Source: Jidongwangia harbinensis (GTDB taxonomy: Bacteria > Actinomycetota > Actinomycetes > Mycobacteriales > Micromonosporaceae). From it: 64,000 nt of DNA. The stretch lies in contig NZ_JAIWNC010000041.1 in the NCBI RefSeq assembly GCF_020216025.1, positions 1-64,000 of the forward strand. The letters run 5' to 3'. This document shows, one piece after another, positions 7,696-20,170 of this stretch. The notes beneath the pieces were generated by a model, which did not search any database, was not told the origin of the DNA, and worked only from the letters and a program-made list of their open reading frames with translations. A program made the position numbers and the translations under genes. The stretch's first letter is position 1. Every line of letters begins with the position of its first letter.

Positions 7696-9035
7696 GCTGA
7701 TCGACTCCCCGACTCGGCCGCGGCGCGTGCCGCATGCGGCAGGGCCTCGGCGATCTGCTCCAGTGCCGCGTCGTCCAGCGCCGTGGACACGAACCACGAC
7801 TCGAACGCGCTGGGCGGCAGGTAGACCCCGCGCGACAGCATCGCGTGGAAGAACCCCTTGAACGCCGCGGCGTCCTGGGTCTTCGCCGAGTCGTAGTCGC
7901 GCACGTCGGCATCGGTGAAGAAGATCGAGAACATGTTGCCCGCGTACGACAGGCGGTGCGGCACCCCGGCCACGGTGAGCGCGTCGGCGGCCAGCGCGCC
8001 GATCGTCTGCGCCAGCTCGTCCAGGCGCTGGTACGTGGCGGCGTCCGCGAGCCGCAGCGACGCCAGGCCGGCCGCGCAGGCCAGCGGGTTCCCGGAGAGC
8101 GTGCCGGCCTGGTAGACCGGGCCGGCCGGGGCGAGCCGGGACATGATCTCGGACCGCCCGCCGAACGCCGCGGCGGGCAGGCCGCCACCCATCACCTTGC
8201 CGAACGTGAACAGGTCGGCGTCCACCGGATCGAGCCCGGCCCAGCCGCCCGCGGACACCCGGAAGCCGGTCATCACCTCGTCGACGATCAGCAGCGCGCC
8301 GTGCGCGTGCGCGATCTCGGCCAGCCGCTGGTTGAACCCGTCCCGCGGCGCGACGACGCCCATGTTGCCGGCCGCCGCCTCGGTGATCACGGCGGCGATC
8401 TCGGCACCCGGCTGCTGCGCCGCGAACGCGGCCTCCACGGCGGCGATGTCGTTGTACGGCACCACGACGGTCTCGCTCGCCGCCGCCCCGGTCACGCCGG
8501 GCGAATCGGGCAGTCCGAGCGTGGCGACGCCCGAGCCGGCCGCGGCCAGCAGCGCGTCCACGTGCCCGTGGTAGCAGCCGGCGAACTTGATGATCCGGGT
8601 GCGGCCGGTGTATCCGCGGGCCAGCCGGATCGCGGTCATCGTCGCCTCGGTGCCGGAGTTGACCAGGCGCACCTGCTCGACGGCGGTGCGACGGACGATC
8701 TCCTCGGCGAGGTCGACCTCACCGGCGGTGGGCGTGCCGAAGCTGGTCCCGTCCGCGGCGGCACGCTGGACCGCCGCGACGATCTCCGGGTGGGCATGGC
8801 CGTGGATCAGCGGCCCCCAGGAGCAGACGAGGTCGACGTACCGCCGGCCGTCGGCGTCGAACAGCCACGGCCCGGCGCCGCGCGCCATGAACCGGGGTGT
8901 GCCGCCGACCGCTCGGAACGCACGCACGGGTGAATTGACCCCGCCCGGCACGATGGCCAGAGCGCGGTCGAACAGGGCCTGGGAGGCCGGGGCGTCCTCG
9001 GGAAAAGGGCCCGCGGCTGGGTATGTCGTGGTCAC
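7692..9035 (-). CDS. hemL: glutamate-1-semialdehyde 2,1-aminomutase HemL
   Basis: This PLP enzyme converts glutamate-1-semialdehyde to 5-aminolevulinate, the entry to tetrapyrrole synthesis by the C5 pathway. Visible hallmarks are GGVNSPVRAF, NSGTEATMTAIRLARGYTGR, the PLP aspartate in LLIVDEVMTGFR and the Schiff-base lysine in LFTFGKVMGGGLP (Lys280 with this start), all standard for a family of about 430-450 residues. The start is uncertain: GTG 9035 (447 residues) has GGGA six bases upstream; ATG 9047 and TTG 9077 are in-frame alternatives with poor ribosome sites. It heads the six-gene operon, divergent from the STAS gene at 9171. Confidence 0.92.
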   Translation of the reverse strand: MTTTYPAAGPFPEDAPASQALFDRALAIVPGGVNSPVRAFRAVGGTPRFMARGAGPWLFDADGRRYVDLVCSWGPLIHGHAHPEIVAAVQRAAADGTSFGTPTAGEVDLAEEIVRRTAVEQVRLVNSGTEATMTAIRLARGYTGRTRIIKFAGCYHGHVDALLAAAGSGVATLGLPDSPGVTGAAASETVVVPYNDIAAVEAAFAAQQPGAEIAAVITEAAAGNMGVVAPRDGFNQRLAEIAHAHGALLIVDEVMTGFRVSAGGWAGLDPVDADLFTFGKVMGGGLPAAAFGGRSEIMSRLAPAGPVYQAGTLSGNPLACAAGLASLRLADAATYQRLDELAQTIGALAADALTVAGVPHRLSYAGNMFSIFFTDADVRDYDSAKTQDAAAFKGFFHAMLSRGVYLPPSAFESWFVSTALDDAALEQIAEALPHAARAAAESGSRSA

Positions 9036-9158
9036 AGCGCATCCCATTGTGTCAGCGGGGTCTGACATCCGCCGCAAGAGGGTTGTTCATGTCACGGAAG
9101 CACCGGCGCGCGACCCGGACCGGACGTCGTCCGACAGGCCGGAAATGGGCGGTCGCGA

Positions 9159-9164
9159 TAGGGT
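9159..9164 (+). promoter_or_regulatory. -10 box (TAGGGT) of a probable leaderless gene
   Basis: TAGGGT is followed by six bases and then the GTG start at 9171. No Shine-Dalgarno sequence is present. This is the spacing expected when transcription begins at the start codon. Confidence 0.5.
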
Positions 9165-9170
9165 GAGAAC

Positions 9171-9497
9171 GTGGAGCGACCGGAGCTGTCCATCGCAGTT
9201 CAGCACGCGCCCGACGAGGTCACGTTCGTCCTCGCCGGGGAGATCGACGTGCTCACGGTCAACCAGCTCGCCACCCTGGTGAACGAGGCGCTGGCCGATC
9301 CGCCGGCCCGGATCGTGCTGGACATGGCGGGTGTGACGTTCTGCGATTCACAGGGACTGGGCACCCTGGTGGTGCTGAGCCGGAAGGCGCAGCACGCCCG
9401 CACGGTGCTGGCGCTGGCCAACGTCGGCGACTTCCTGATGCGGGTGCTGGACATCACCGGCCTGCGCTCGGCGCTGATGATCAGCAGCTCCACCTGA
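9171..9497 (+). CDS. STAS-domain anti-sigma factor antagonist
   Basis: The 108-residue single STAS domain has the antagonist phosphorylation loop FCDSQGLGTLV with the phosphorylatable Ser60. Unphosphorylated RsbV/SpoIIAA-type proteins bind an anti-sigma kinase and release its sigma factor; the kinase phosphorylates the serine and PP2C phosphatases remove the phosphate. Candidate partners in the window are the RsbW-like domain and SpoIIE phosphatase of the gene at 11089-13101. The start is GTG 9171, probably leaderless. It is divergent from hemL, with 135 bases between starts. Confidence 0.88.
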   Translation: MERPELSIAVQHAPDEVTFVLAGEIDVLTVNQLATLVNEALADPPARIVLDMAGVTFCDSQGLGTLVVLSRKAQHARTVLALANVGDFLMRVLDITGLRSALMISSST

Positions 9498-9555
9498 GCG
9501 GGCGAGGCCCTTCTGCCGGCCTCCGTTCCGCCGGCGCCTGTCCTGCCCGCCTCTG

Positions 9556-9800
9556 TTCCGCCGGCCGGTGTTCCGCCCGGCACCTGATCCGTCTCCGTCG
9601 GCCTGTAATCGGCCCCGCACCTGATCCGCCCGGCATCCGATCTGCCCGGCACCTGATCCGCCCGGCCCGTGATCCGCCCGGCACCTGATCCGCCCGGCCC
9701 GCAATCCGCCCGGCACCTGATCCGCCCGGCCCGCAATCCGCCCGGCAACCTGATCCGCCCCGCACCCGATCCGCCCGGCATCCGATCCGCCCGGCGCCTT
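9556..9800. repeat. array of about thirteen 16-bp imperfect repeats (ATCCGCCCGG core)
   Basis: The interval between the STAS gene stop and the convergent gene ending at 9804 is filled with units of the form ATCCGCCCGG followed by six variable bases, mostly CACCTG, CCCGCA or CATCCG. Period is 16 bp with one 17-bp unit and a degenerate first part. Frames through it give repetitive peptides with a 16-residue period in all directions, so I see no gene in it. Confidence 0.8.
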
Positions 9801-9803
9801 CGT

Positions 9804-10451
9804 TCAGGCTGGCGCGCCCTGGGTGTGCTCCGGGGCGTGCTCCCGGGCCACGATGTCCGCGGCGGCGTGCCGGGCAAACCGGGCCAATGACCCGACCGCG
9901 TAGGTGAGATAGGCGAACTGCCCGATCTGCGACACGTGGGTGAGCGCCAGCGTCTGCGAGGTCAGCCGGCGCGGCAGCAGCGGCGCGCCGGCACCCAGCG
10001 TCACCGGCGCGACCGCCAGGATGATCTCGTCGAGCAGGTCCAGGTCGGCGAACTCACCGACCAGGTCTCCGCCCCCGACCAGCCAGACGTTCTTGCCCTG
10101 AGCGGCCACGGTCATCGCCTCGTGCACCCGGTGCACGTCACCGCTGACGAAGAAGATGTTGGCGTCCGGAACCGGCGGCAGGTCGCGATGCGTGAAGACC
10201 CAGCACGGCATGCCGCCGTACATGTCGTGCCAGTTCTGCGGCTCCTCGAGCAGGTTGTCGTTCTTGAGGATCCACTCGTAGGTGGTCGCGCCCATGGCGA
10301 ACGCGCCGACACCGGAGAAGAACGCGCCGAACGGATTGTCGGTGCCCTCGTCCACCTCGAACAGCCAGTCCAGCGAGTTCTCCGGGTCGGCGATGTAGCC
10401 GTCGATGCTGGTCGCCGTGTAGTACTGCGTCTTCGCCACGACAAACACCAT
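9804..10451 (-). CDS. RibD C-terminal/DHFR-like reductase family protein (paralogue 1)
   Basis: This 215-residue protein has the RibD_C/DHFR-like fold: KTQYYTATSIDGYIADPENSLDWLF at the N-terminus, GATTYEWIL, and the nucleotide-binding KNVWLVGGGDLVGEF motif. Members use NAD(P)H to reduce unknown substrates; few have been characterised. It is about half identical by eye to the next gene upstream (10497-11057), so the pair arose by tandem duplication. This copy has a C-terminal extension of about 25 residues (RHAAADIVAREHAPEHTQ). The start may be ATG 10451 or the GTG four codons later; neither has a clear ribosome site. Confidence 0.82.
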   Translation of the reverse strand: MVFVVAKTQYYTATSIDGYIADPENSLDWLFEVDEGTDNPFGAFFSGVGAFAMGATTYEWILKNDNLLEEPQNWHDMYGGMPCWVFTHRDLPPVPDANIFFVSGDVHRVHEAMTVAAQGKNVWLVGGGDLVGEFADLDLLDEIILAVAPVTLGAGAPLLPRRLTSQTLALTHVSQIGQFAYLTYAVGSLARFARHAAADIVAREHAPEHTQGAPA

Positions 10452-10496
10452 GCCACGTCTTTGCCGACAAATACGGCGAAACGGAAGGGCTGACGA

Positions 10497-11057
10497 TCAG
10501 GCCGGCGGACCGATCTGATAGGTCAGGTAGGCGAACGGCCCACGCTGCTCCACCTTCCCCAGCGACATCCGGGACGACGGGATCCGCCGGGGCAGCAGCG
10601 GCGCGCCCGCGCCCAGCGACACCGGCGCCACCCCCAGGATGAGCTCGTCGAGCAGGCCGGCGTCGGCGAAGGAACCGGCCAGCTCGCCGCCACCCACCAC
10701 CCAGATGTTCTTGTCCCGGGCGGTCGCGGTCATCGCCTCATGCACCGGGCGGACGTCGCCGCTGACGAACGTCAGGTCGGCACCCGGGATCCGTGGCAGG
10801 TCGCGGTGGGTGAACACCCAGCAGGGCACGTCGCCGTAGTAGTCGGCCCACTTCAGCGGCCGGTCGAGCAGCGCGTCGTGCTCGAGGACCCACAGGTAGG
10901 TGGTGGCGCCCATGCAGAAGGCGCCGACGTCCGCGAAGAACTCGGCGAACGGGTTGTCGGAGTCGCCCTCCACCGCGAAGAGCCAGTCCAGCGAGTTGTT
11001 CTCGTCCGCGATGAAGCCGTCGACGGTGGTGGCCGTGTAGTACTGGGTTTTCGGCAT
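10497..11057 (-). CDS. RibD C-terminal/DHFR-like reductase family protein (paralogue 2)
   Basis: The 186-residue product shares with its neighbour the blocks KTQYYTATxVDGFIADxNNSLDWLF, GATTYxWxL, CWVFTHRDLP, FVSGDVxxVHEAMT, VGGGELAGSF and APLLPRR. The GGG of the dinucleotide-binding loop and the acidic residue of the first helix are kept, so it is probably active. It starts at ATG 11057. The 45-base gap to the paralogue suggests a bicistronic unit. The substrate is unknown; fusion or linkage to riboflavin genes is absent here, which argues against a role in riboflavin synthesis. Confidence 0.82.
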   Translation of the reverse strand: MPKTQYYTATTVDGFIADENNSLDWLFAVEGDSDNPFAEFFADVGAFCMGATTYLWVLEHDALLDRPLKWADYYGDVPCWVFTHRDLPRIPGADLTFVSGDVRPVHEAMTATARDKNIWVVGGGELAGSFADAGLLDELILGVAPVSLGAGAPLLPRRIPSSRMSLGKVEQRGPFAYLTYQIGPPA

Positions 11058-11088
11058 GGCGCCACCCTGCCAACCGGGTACGACAATT

Positions 11089-13101
11089 TCAGGCGTCGTT
11101 GCGCAGGACCAGGATCGCGATGTCGTCGCGCGGTTCCTCGACCGAGAAGTTGATCGCGGTGGACCGCAGCCGGGCCGCCATCACGTCCGCCGGGTAGCCG
11201 GCCAGGGGCTCCGCCGCCGCGCGCAGCCGCTCGGTGCCGTACAGCTCGCGTCCGCGCCGTCTTTCTGTCACACCGTCGGTATAGAAGATGAGGGAGTCGG
11301 CCGGCCGCAGCGTCACCGCGACGTCCGGCGAGGTGATCGTCTCCAGGAGGCCCAATGCCGTACCCCCCTCACCCACGAACGAGCTGGCGCCGTCCGCCCG
11401 GACCAGCACCGCCCGGTCGTGCCCGGCCAGGTGCAGGCAGACGTCGAGCGAGCCGTTCGGCCGCCGGACCACCGACGCCATCGCGAGCGTGCAGTAACGT
11501 CCGCCGCCGCGCTGCACCAGCGTGCGGTTGACCCGGTCCAGGATCTCGGTCATCGGCTTGCCGTCGTCGACCAGAATCCGGATCACGTCGCGGACCAGTC
11601 CGGTCACGGTCGCGGCCTGCACGCCCTTGCCGGAGACGTCGCCGACCACGACCACCCAGCTGTTCTCACCGGAAGGGACCACGTCATAGAAATCGCCACC
11701 CACCTCCGAGCCGGTGGGCACGTATTCGGCGGCGAAACCGACGCCGTCCACGTGCGGCAGGGCCGGCGGCAGCAGCGAGGCCTGCAGCGTGCGGGCGACC
11801 TTGTGGCGCTCGTCGTGGATGCGGGCGTTGTCGATGGCCAGCGCGGCGCGCCGGGCGACGTCCTCCAGCACAGCCACCTCGTCGGCGTCGTGCCGGTGCT
11901 TGACGTGCCGGCCGACGGCGAGCGTGCCGAGCCGCTGGCCGCGTGCCACCAGCGGCACGGCGATCCCTTCCGACGGCGTACCCAACATGATCTGGGTGCC
12001 GAGCCGGGACGCCTCCTCGAGCCGCGCCAGGATCGCGTCCGATCCGTCCTCGGCCAGCGTGGCGTGCAGTTGCGGCAGCGCCGCCTCGTCCGCGTGGGTG
12101 GCGGCGGCGAGCTGCAGGCGGCCCCACGCGTCCGTGGTGTGCACCGCGCACCACTGGCCCAGCCGCGGCACCACCAGCTGGGGGATCAGCGCCATGGTCA
12201 GGTTGACGTCGAGCGACTGGGCGAGCAGCTCGCTGGCCTCGGCCAGGAACGTCAGCCAGGTCTGGCGCCGCACGTCGGCGTCGCGCAGCCGGTCGTTCTC
12301 CAGGTGCAACGACAGCCGCTCGGCGACGATCGTGGCCAGCGGCGGCGCATAGCCGAGCGGCGAGGCGTCCAGCTCCAGCTCCCCGGCGTACGGCCGTTGC
12401 GCGGTCAGCGGCACCCGGATCGTGGCGGCGTTGTCGCGCGGCGCCCGGCCGAACCGGGCCAGCACCTGCCGGCCGTTGCCGTCGCCGCGGTCCAGCCGCA
12501 CCACGCCGCCCGCCGCACCGGTCAGCCGGGCCAGCTGGGACAGCAGCTCGGTGGCGAAGTCGGCGAGTGCGCCCTCGGTGTTGCGGGCCGGGCTCATCTG
12601 CAGCAGGGCGGTGAGCGCACCGACGCTCGGGGTGTCGTCCTCCGCCACCGTCTCGGCCGGCATCGCCGAGACGTGCCCGGCCCGGCGTTCCAGGCGGAAC
12701 CACACGCCCTTGCCCTCGCCCTCGTGCACCGTGCCCCAGCGGCTGGCGAAGTGGTCGACCAGGAGCAGGCCGCGCCCGCGCTCCGCCACCTCGCCGATGT
12801 CGACGCTGTCGTTCTTGGGGCCGACGGCCAGCTGCTCGACCGGGCCGGGGGCGAAATCGGTCACCGTGACGGTGAGCCCGCTCTGGTCCGCGGTCACCTC
12901 GATGTCCAGCTCGGTGCCGGCGTGCACCACGGCGTTGGTGGAGAGTTCCGTGGTCAGTAGCAGAGCCTCGTTGAGGAGCGCGTCGAGGCCGGCCTCCTCG
13001 AGCACGGACCGCACCAGGGCGCGGGCCGCAGCGGGGGTGCGCCGGTCGTTGGGCAGCCGGACACGACGGATGAGCGAACCAGCCCTGGCCTCCACCGACA
13101 C
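11089..13101 (-). CDS. SpoIIE-type PP2C phosphatase with N-terminal RsbW-like ATPase and GAF domains
   Basis: I chose GTG 13101 because GGGGAGGA lies seven bases upstream; this gives 670 residues. Domains: RsbW/HATPase_c_2 at about 10-120 (LLLTTELSTNAVVHAG, then ERGRGLLLVDHFASRWG), a GAF-like segment at about 170-270, a GAF domain at about 300-420, a linker helix (ARTLQASLLPPALP) and a PP2C/SpoIIE domain at about 450-670 with the metal-binding EVGGDFYDVVP, VGDVSGKG, FYTDGVTERR and RDDIAILVL motifs. Such proteins dephosphorylate STAS antagonists, and the ATPase domain may bind or phosphorylate the same partner. It is divergent from the poly-HAMP kinase at 13215 with about 110 bases between starts, suggesting shared regulation. 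Confidence 0.9.
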   Translation of the reverse strand: MSVEARAGSLIRRVRLPNDRRTPAAARALVRSVLEEAGLDALLNEALLLTTELSTNAVVHAGTELDIEVTADQSGLTVTVTDFAPGPVEQLAVGPKNDSVDIGEVAERGRGLLLVDHFASRWGTVHEGEGKGVWFRLERRAGHVSAMPAETVAEDDTPSVGALTALLQMSPARNTEGALADFATELLSQLARLTGAAGGVVRLDRGDGNGRQVLARFGRAPRDNAATIRVPLTAQRPYAGELELDASPLGYAPPLATIVAERLSLHLENDRLRDADVRRQTWLTFLAEASELLAQSLDVNLTMALIPQLVVPRLGQWCAVHTTDAWGRLQLAAATHADEAALPQLHATLAEDGSDAILARLEEASRLGTQIMLGTPSEGIAVPLVARGQRLGTLAVGRHVKHRHDADEVAVLEDVARRAALAIDNARIHDERHKVARTLQASLLPPALPHVDGVGFAAEYVPTGSEVGGDFYDVVPSGENSWVVVVGDVSGKGVQAATVTGLVRDVIRILVDDGKPMTEILDRVNRTLVQRGGGRYCTLAMASVVRRPNGSLDVCLHLAGHDRAVLVRADGASSFVGEGGTALGLLETITSPDVAVTLRPADSLIFYTDGVTERRRGRELYGTERLRAAAEPLAGYPADVMAARLRSTAINFSVEEPRDDIAILVLRNDA

Positions 13102-13214
13102 GACTGCATCCTCCCCTGTCGGGCCGGGTTCGCACAAAGGCGCATCTCGCATTGACCCGGTCGGGCGAGAGATGATGGATCGCCCCCGCCATCCGGACAG
13201 CGAGTGAGGACAGC

Positions 13215-17624
<4,410 letters not shown>

Positions 17625-17659
17625 TCCGGTTACCGGCGGCGGTAGGGAGGTAGGACGGG

Positions 17660-18208
17660 GTGGCTGATCGCGCCAAGGCACTACTGGTCGACGACCGCCG
17701 GGACAACCTGCTCGCGCTGGAGGCCATTCTGCAGGGCCTGCCCGTGCAGGCGGTCGCGGTGGAGAGCGGCGAGGCCGCGCTGAAGCAACTGCTGACCGAC
17801 GACTTCGCGGTCATCCTGCTGGACGCGCAGATGCCCAACATGGACGGTTTCGAGACGGCCAGCCACATCAAGCGCCGGGAACGCACACGGCACGTGCCGA
17901 TCCTGTTCCTCACCGCCGCCGACCGCGACGCCCAGCTGGCGCTGCGCGGCTACGCGGTCGGCGCCGTGGACTACCTCACCAAGCCGTTCGACCCGTGGGT
18001 CCTGCGCGCCAAGGTCTCCATCTTCGTGGAACTGTGGACCAAGTCGCAGCAGCTCAAGGCGCAGGCCGAAGCCACCCGGGAACGCGACGCCCAGTGGCAA
18101 CGCCTGACCGACACGGTGGACGAGGCCGCCCGAGCCCTACGCAGCGGCGGCACCGATGCGGCGGCCGAGGCCCTGGCCATGTTGGAGAAGGCCCGCTGGG
18201 GCCAGTAA
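17660..18208 (+). CDS. single-domain response regulator with C-terminal coiled coil
   Basis: The receiver domain (residues 5-125) has the acidic pair DD (11-12), the phosphoacceptor Asp55 in VILLDAQMPNMDGFE, and Lys in YLTKPFDPWVL. A helical, charged tail (about 130-182, KSQQLKAQAEATRERDAQW) replaces a DNA-binding output, so it probably acts by protein contacts. GTG 17660 follows the hybrid kinase stop by 35 bases, with GGAGG about a dozen bases upstream. It is likely the next step in a phosphorelay from the kinase or a partner of the PP2C network; the receptor of its signal cannot be read from sequence. Confidence 0.9.
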   Translation: MADRAKALLVDDRRDNLLALEAILQGLPVQAVAVESGEAALKQLLTDDFAVILLDAQMPNMDGFETASHIKRRERTRHVPILFLTAADRDAQLALRGYAVGAVDYLTKPFDPWVLRAKVSIFVELWTKSQQLKAQAEATRERDAQWQRLTDTVDEAARALRSGGTDAAAEALAMLEKARWGQ

Positions 18209-18284
18209 CACCTCTCCGGCGCAGGTGTCCCACCCCGGCACCAACCTGATCACCCGTCCGTCACCGCCCACCGAGTGCCGGGCG

Positions 18285-18570
18285 CCGCATGGTCCGCGCA
18301 GGTTGCCGGACGGTCCGGGCAGGCCAACGCGCGATTCGGGCAGGCACCTCGCAGTCCGGGCAGGCCAACGCGCGATTCGGGCAATGCCCCGCGATCCGCG
18401 CAGTGCACCCCGCCGTCCGGGCAGGCACCCCGCCGTCCGGGCAGGGCACCGCGCGATCCGGGCAGGGCTCCGCGCGATCCGGGCAGGCATCCCGCGGTCC
18501 GTGCAGAGCACCGCGCGATCCGGGCAGGCATCCCGCGGTCCGTGCAGAGCACCGCGCGATCCGAGCGAGA
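18285..18570. repeat. array of 20-21-bp repeats (GGCACCGCGCGATCCGGGCA-like)
   Basis: About thirteen imperfect units alternate between a 21-base form containing CGCGCGATCCGGGCA and a 20-base form containing CCCGCGGTCCGTGCA or CCCGCCGTCCGGGCA. The last three pairs are nearly exact (GGCATCCCGCGGTCCGTGCA then GAGCACCGCGCGATCCGGGC). The share of C and G exceeds 75 percent. No function is known to me. Confidence 0.8.
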
Positions 18571-18964
18571 TCGGACGGTTGTGTGCCGAGCGCCCGCACT
18601 TGCCGCCCGCTCATGGCCGAACGGCTTCCGCACGGCGCGCCTCGAAACGGCACCGCTCGAATTGTCACAGATCTTGTGGTGCTGGGTCGTAGATGGACCA
18701 ACTCCACACCTTTGCGAGCGCCGGCTTACATGCCCAGCCGCCATCACGTATGCAGCCGCGCTACGACCAGCCGCACCTGAGCACAGACGCCGACGCCCCG
18801 TCCCGTCCCGTCCCGTCCCGTCCCGTCGAATCGTCGTCGGACGCCGCACTACCGACCCAAGGCGATCTCCGGCGCGCTCCCCCAGCCGCCGAGCCGTGTC
18901 ACGTCAACCAGGGTGAACTCCAAACCGCCCGTCCACAGGCGCGAGGCACCCGACCCCAGAGACG

Positions 18965-19290
18965 TGTGGCGATCCTCAACACCACACACGCTTTCCCCAC
19001 CCGAGCAGCGTGTGGCGATCCGGCGCGCTCCGGGCCCCAACACCACACACGCTCACTGGGCCCGGGCAGCGTGTGACAATCCGGCGCGCTCCGCACCCCA
19101 ACCACACACGCTCACCCCACCCCGGCACCGTGTGGCGATCCGGCGCGCTCCGCACCCCAACCACACACGCTCACCCCACCCCGGCAGCGTGTGACAATCC
19201 GGCGCGCTCCGGGCCCCAACACCACACACGCTCACTAGGCCCGGACACCGTGTGACAATCCGGCGCGCTCCGCACCCCCACACCGCACGC
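18965..19290. repeat. hairpin array: six 46-61-bp units with CACACGCT/AGCGTGTG stems
   Basis: Units begin with GTGTG at 18965, 19011, 19072, 19131, 19190 and 19251 (spacing 46, 61, 59, 59, 61). Most share GTGTGRCRATCCGGCGCGC and then a CACACGCT. Each CACACGCT faces the GTGTG that opens the next unit: 18986-18993 with 19008-19015, 19047-19054 with 19069-19076, and 19165-19172 with 19187-19194 form perfect 8-bp stems with 14-base loops; 19106 and 19226 form 6-bp stems (CACACG/CGTGTG). The last unit is degenerate. Confidence 0.85.
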
Positions 19291-19429
19291 TCGCGCTGCC
19301 GCGTGCCGATCGGCCACGTCTATGCCTTTCCCTTCGCGGGACGAGTCGGTGCGCTTCAGCCGATCCCGCATGCACCCGTGCCGCGGCGGGAACGGCGTCC
19401 CCCGCACCCGGACTCCTGGACGCCGACGG

Positions 19430-19777
19430 TCACCGGTTGACGTAAGCCTCCGGTGCGCCGATCAGGGCCTGCCGCAGATGAGACTTCGGCCACGCACCGA
19501 CGATCGCGTTCACCACCGCCCCGTCCCGGAAGATGAGCAGCGTCGGCATGGACAGGATGCGGTGCCGGCGGGTGATTTCCGGGTTCTCGTCCGTGTTGAG
19601 CTTGGCGATCAGGACTCGGCCCTGCAGCTCGACCGCCAGCTCGGCCAGGCTCTTGGCGACCGGTCGGCACGGCGGGCACCATTCCGCCCAGAAGTCGACC
19701 AGCAACGGGCGGTCCGCTGACGCCACCGCCTGGTCGAACGTGGCGTCGGTCAGGGTCATCAACGCGTCTTCAGACAT
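19430..19777 (-). CDS. thioredoxin
   Basis: The 115-residue protein has the classical active site WAEWCPPCRPVAKSL, the SMPTLLIFRDG cis-Pro loop and normal thioredoxin length. ATG 19777 lies within the end of the MerR gene (19-base overlap) with GGGAG seven bases upstream, so it is probably co-transcribed with the regulator and expressed through its own ribosome site. As a cytosolic thioredoxin it would reduce protein disulfides. A link to the MerR protein's cysteines is plausible but unproved. Confidence 0.92.
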   Translation of the reverse strand: MSEDALMTLTDATFDQAVASADRPLLVDFWAEWCPPCRPVAKSLAELAVELQGRVLIAKLNTDENPEITRRHRILSMPTLLIFRDGAVVNAIVGAWPKSHLRQALIGAPEAYVNR

Positions 19778-20139
19778 GTCTTCTCCCGTTGCTCGATGGC
19801 GTGGGCGAGTTGCCCGCGCATCCGGTCACGGACGGCGGTGAGCTGTTCGATGTACGTGTCGACCTCGGTGAGCTTGCGCCGCAGCACCGCCACCGAGTCG
19901 GGGCACACGTGTCCGGCGGTGTTGCCGGCGCGCAGGCACGCGACGAACGGCCGGATCTCGTCCAGCCCGAAGCCCGCGGCTAGCAGGGCCCGGATCTCGT
20001 GGACCACGCGCAGTTCGGCCTCGTCGTAGCTTCGGTACCCGTTCGCCGTTCGCTGGGCTTCGACCAGGCCGTGCTGTTCGTAGTACCTCAGCGTGCGGGC
20101 GCTCGTTCCGGCCCGTTCGGCCAGCTCACCGATCAGCAT
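19759..20139 (-). CDS. MerR-family transcriptional regulator
   Basis: The 126-residue protein begins MLIGELAERAGTSARTLRYYEQHGLV, the MerR winged helix with its conserved RYYE, followed by GYRSYDEAELRVVHEI and a C-terminal dimerisation helix. Cysteines occur in FVACLRAGNTAGHVCPDS and KTCLKTR, which could sense metal or redox state. GGAGG lies five bases before the ATG. Its promoter has the 19-bp spacer and central dyad typical of MerR targets (20171-20201), so it probably controls itself and the overlapping thioredoxin gene. Confidence 0.9.
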   Translation of the reverse strand: MLIGELAERAGTSARTLRYYEQHGLVEAQRTANGYRSYDEAELRVVHEIRALLAAGFGLDEIRPFVACLRAGNTAGHVCPDSVAVLRRKLTEVDTYIEQLTAVRDRMRGQLAHAIEQREKTCLKTR

Positions 20140-20170
20140 CGGAGCCTCCTCGTCCGCCTGTCGTCAAGCC

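Larger units (their letters stand above)
18209..19429. other. 1.2-kb gene-free region with two repeat arrays
   Basis: Every frame across this stretch is low-complexity and follows the repeat period, with no plausible start or ribosome site. It holds a 20-21-bp array at 18285-18570, about 390 bases of non-repetitive sequence that includes a (CCCGT)n tract near 18800-18830, and a 59-61-bp hairpin array at 18965-19290. Confidence 0.7.

Noticed and set aside
9804..11057. Tandem reductases as riboflavin biosynthesis RibD
   Set aside because: They lack the deaminase domain and no other rib genes are near; the sequences fit the stand-alone RibD_C/DHFR-like group.
18965..19290. CRISPR-like appearance of the roughly 60-bp array
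   Set aside because: The so-called spacers are themselves repeated between units, unit length varies (46-61), stems cross unit borders, and no cas genes occur in the window.
18137..19407. Several 60-210-codon frames on both strands in the repeat region
   Set aside because: All have the period of the DNA repeats, occur in several frames at once and lack start signals; they are by-products of the arrays.
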